Positions 6,358 to 8,410 of a stretch of DNA of 8,410 nt are shown here, in pieces. The notes under the pieces were generated by a model. The model was not told the DNA's origin. It saw only the letters and a program-made list of their open reading frames with translations, and did not search any database. Position numbers and translations under genes: made by a program. Each line of letters begins with the position of its first letter. The stretch's first letter is position 1. The DNA comes from an uncultured Eggerthellaceae bacterium (GTDB taxonomy: Bacteria > Actinomycetota > Coriobacteriia > Coriobacteriales > Eggerthellaceae), in assembly GCA_934630485.1 (NCBI GenBank), contig CAKTWD010000074.1:1-8410 (forward strand). Reading direction: 5' to 3'.

Positions 6358-6362
6358 GGGAG
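6358..6362 (+). promoter_or_regulatory. alr: Ribosome binding site that decides the alr start
   Basis: GGGAG lies 5 nt before the ATG at 6368. The in-frame GTG at 6317 would add 17 residues and has no such site. Internal ATG codons in the extension, such as 6533 and 6638, lack a well-placed site. The full N-terminal extension is therefore probably translated. Confidence 0.65.
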
Positions 6363-6367
6363 CAAAG

Positions 6368-7801
6368 ATGTCTGACAATCTACCCAATGGATTCATCGGA
6401 TTCAACAGCCATAAGCCCGGGTTCGAATCGGCTGCTGACGCTATGCGTAAAAACGCCCGTGCTGCTCAACTAGGCGAGGCCCCTTCGTTCCCGCGCAATC
6501 ATGATTCCGAATCTAAGGTTGCTCCAAACAGCATGTCGAATCGTCCGGCCGCGCCTGTTCGCCCTGCTGTGTCGGGTCGTTTGGGCACCGGTTTCGATCA
6601 AGATGGTTTAGATGGCGGCGAACCTATCCCATTCGATATGGACAAGGTCGATGCCATTTCGGAAACCGACGAGCGTTGGGCTTGGGTCGAAATCGACCTT
6701 AGTGCCATTCGCCATAACGTGCTTGAGGCCAAGCATCATCTTTCCCAAGGTACTCGTTTGCTTGCCGTCGTGAAGGCGGATGCCTACGGCCACGGTGCGG
6801 TGGCAGTAGCGAAAATGGCCTTGAATTCGGGTGCGGAATACCTTGCCGTCGCTACGGTCCCCGAAGCTGTCTCGCTGCGCAAAGCGGGAATCACCGCTCC
6901 GCTGATGATCCTTGCTCAGCCCCCTGCGACTTCGATTCCCGTTCTTTTGGCGTATCGCATCCTTCCTTCTATTTACGACGCGGAATTCGCCATTGCATAT
7001 GCCGAGATGGCCGATTTGCACAACATGCGCGCGCCTTTCCATTTAGCTATGAATACGGGCATGAATCGTATTGGCGTCCGTTATGACCAGGTTGTCGAAT
7101 TCATGCAGCAGGTTGCGTTCCATCGTGCGCTTGAACTGGTTGGCACGTTCACCCATTTCGCGACGGCGGACGGCGAGGACACGCTTGATTTCCAGATCCA
7201 GGTTCGTCGTTTCAACGAGGCTATCCAAAATATGCGTGCGGCGGGTATCGATCCAGGTATCGTTCATTGCGCGAACTCCGCCGCGCTTTACCGCTATCCC
7301 GAGGTCCATTTCGATATGGCGCGTCTGGGTATTTCGCTTTACGGATTCCACGCGTGCCCCGAGACGTACGCTATCTGCGATTTGAAGCCCGCCATGAGCG
7401 TTCATGCGCGTATCACCGATACGCGTTTGGTGCCGCCGAGCGAGGGCGTAAGCTACGGGCTGAACTATCGAAGCCCTGGCAGCGTGAAGATCTGCACGGT
7501 TCCGTTGGGCTACGCCGACGGTCTCGTGCGTGGGCTTTCCGGCAACACGGACTTCCTGTTGAACGGCCGTCGCGTGCGTCAGGTTGGTAACATCTGCATG
7601 GACCAGTGCATGTTCGAGGTTGACTTGCGCAGCTACGGCACGAAATCTCGTCTTGATCCGCAGGTGGGCGATGAGGTTATCATCGTTGGCGCTCAGGGCG
7701 ATTTGGAGGTGACCATCGACGAGATGGCTGCCAAGTTGAACACCATCCAGCATGAGATCGCGATCGGCTTTGCCCAGCGCATGCCGCGCCTGTACGTGTA
7801 G
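6368..7801 (+). CDS. alr: Alanine racemase with N-terminal extension
   Basis: A PLP-dependent cytoplasmic enzyme that interconverts L- and D-alanine, supplying D-alanine for peptidoglycan. The 477 residues exceed the usual 360-390. The catalytic fold starts near W104 (WAWVEIDLSAIRHN). The PLP lysine is K136 in VVKADAYGHG, and the second catalytic base is Y363 in VSYGLNY. R319 in ARLGISLYG fits the arginine that contacts the PLP ring nitrogen, and M411 lies in NICMDQ. So the enzyme looks active. Oddities: residues 1-102 are an added hydrophilic, Pro/Ala/Asp-rich stretch with no signal peptide or membrane helix. Also, in the family motif K-x-D-T-G-M the lysine that is carbamylated in the Geobacillus enzyme is A227 here, and the aspartate is N229. 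The partner arginine (R234) is kept. The start is supported by GGGAG 5 nt upstream. The glycosylase gene follows 14 nt after the stop, suggesting one transcript. Identity is firm. Confidence 0.97.
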   Translation: MSDNLPNGFIGFNSHKPGFESAADAMRKNARAAQLGEAPSFPRNHDSESKVAPNSMSNRPAAPVRPAVSGRLGTGFDQDGLDGGEPIPFDMDKVDAISETDERWAWVEIDLSAIRHNVLEAKHHLSQGTRLLAVVKADAYGHGAVAVAKMALNSGAEYLAVATVPEAVSLRKAGITAPLMILAQPPATSIPVLLAYRILPSIYDAEFAIAYAEMADLHNMRAPFHLAMNTGMNRIGVRYDQVVEFMQQVAFHRALELVGTFTHFATADGEDTLDFQIQVRRFNEAIQNMRAAGIDPGIVHCANSAALYRYPEVHFDMARLGISLYGFHACPETYAICDLKPAMSVHARITDTRLVPPSEGVSYGLNYRSPGSVKICTVPLGYADGLVRGLSGNTDFLLNGRRVRQVGNICMDQCMFEVDLRSYGTKSRLDPQVGDEVIIVGAQGDLEVTIDEMAAKLNTIQHEIAIGFAQRMPRLYV

Positions 7802-7815
7802 AGGCAATTCCAACT

Positions 7816-8410
7816 ATGACCAAACCGCATATTCCTTTGAACGAGCTGCGCGAGCAGGTGTCCGCATGCCATAAGTGCCCGCTCGCCGATGGCAGGACCC
7901 AAACTGTTTTCGGCGCAGGCAACCCAAACGCTCGCGTGATGATCATCGGCGAAGCACCGGGGAAGAACGAGGACTTGCAGGGCGTGCCTTTCGTTGGTGC
8001 TGCCGGCAAGAAGCTCGATGCCCTGTTGGCGATTGCGGGGCTTGATCGCGAGCGCGACGTGTTCATCGCGAATGTGCTGAAATGCCGTCCTCCTTCGAAC
8101 CGCGACCCCAAGGCCGAGGAAATCGAGGTGTGCACGCCGTTCCTTAGAGAGCAGACGCGCACTATCGATCCTCAGGTGATTGTCACGTTGGGCAATTTCG
8201 CCACCAAGTTCATTTTGAAGACCGAAGTGGGCATCACGCAGCTCCACGGTAAAGTGCAGCATGCCGGTAAGTTCACGGTGTTTCCGATTTACCATCCTGC
8301 CGCCGCGATTTACGACCGGAAGAAGCAGGTGGCGCTTGAAGAGGACTTCGCCACGTTGGGTCACATCTTGAATGAGATGTCGGCTTCGATCGGTGTCGGC
8401 GCTGCCAAGC
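7816..8410 (+). CDS. Type-4 (family 4) uracil-DNA glycosylase, 3' end outside the window
   Basis: Removes uracil from DNA to begin base-excision repair after cytosine deamination or dUTP incorporation. The first 198 codons are present and open to the right edge, with no stop in view. Four cysteines expected to hold a 4Fe-4S cluster are visible: C18 and C21 (CHKC), C90 and C106. The active-site motif GEAPGKNED lies at 45-53, followed by GVPFVGAAGKKLD at 56-68. The second motif HPAA begins at H160. This is the pattern of the thermophile-type and actinobacterial family-4 enzymes, distinct from the Ung family. The core domain is essentially complete by about residue 187, so only a C-terminal tail or a fused domain can lie beyond the window. 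The ATG lies 14 nt after the alr stop. A modest AGAGG (7800-7804) overlaps that stop and is 11 nt from the ATG, suggesting translational coupling. Confidence 0.95.
   Translation, partial: MTKPHIPLNELREQVSACHKCPLADGRTQTVFGAGNPNARVMIIGEAPGKNEDLQGVPFVGAAGKKLDALLAIAGLDRERDVFIANVLKCRPPSNRDPKAEEIEVCTPFLREQTRTIDPQVIVTLGNFATKFILKTEVGITQLHGKVQHAGKFTVFPIYHPAAAIYDRKKQVALEEDFATLGHILNEMSASIGVGAAK

Noticed and set aside
7043..7813. A 256-codon - strand open frame inside alr
   Set aside because: It is antisense to conserved alanine racemase motifs and has no recognisable domain.
7693..8364. A 223-codon - strand open frame over the uracil-DNA glycosylase
   Set aside because: The + strand encodes all the glycosylase cysteines and active-site motifs, so this is a shadow.

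Overview
The window reads as ordinary chromosome from a medium-to-high-GC actinobacterium. I favour a Coriobacteriia (Eggerthellales-like) gut lineage. This rests on a CtpE-type P-type ATPase, a zinc-type ribosomal protein L31 with a long Ala/Lys/Glu tail, and the general codon use. The taxonomic call is inference, not proof. All six recognisable genes lie on the + strand, and there are no phage, IS, CRISPR, tRNA or rRNA signatures.

Layout. Positions 1-52 are the unidentified end of whatever lies upstream. Two back-to-back hairpin terminators (53-110) follow, then a pyrimidine-rich leader. Next comes a membrane-anchored nucleotide-sugar 4,6-dehydratase/epimerase of the CapD/WbpM/PglF family (335-2248). 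It is followed after 155 nt, with no convincing terminator between, by a CtpE-like cation P-type ATPase (2404-4815). After a 135-nt gap containing a leader hairpin comes an unrecognised six-helix membrane protein (4951-5592), closed by a strong terminator (5601-5626). Then rpmE (L31, 5748-6170) forms a self-contained unit: its own promoter, a leader hairpin just upstream of a strong Shine-Dalgarno, and its own terminator (6195-6230). Last is alr (alanine racemase, 6368-7801), followed at once by a type-4 uracil-DNA glycosylase (from 7816) that runs off the right edge.

How the genes fit together. The dehydratase and alanine racemase both serve the cell envelope (glycan sugar precursors; D-alanine for peptidoglycan). 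The ATPase is probably a Ca2+ or other cation transporter. L31 and the glycosylase are housekeeping (ribosome; removal of uracil from DNA). I see no evidence that the window encodes one multi-gene system.

Most notable points: (1) the alanine racemase has alanine where the well-studied enzymes carry the carbamylated lysine, and asparagine in place of the following aspartate; (2) it also has a hydrophilic N-terminal extension of about 100 residues; (3) L31 is about twice its usual length because of a charged, alanine-rich tail; (4) the rpmE leader can form a perfect 8-bp hairpin; (5) the six-helix membrane protein is an orphan with a structured leader. I found no clear new defence, mobile or biosynthetic system.
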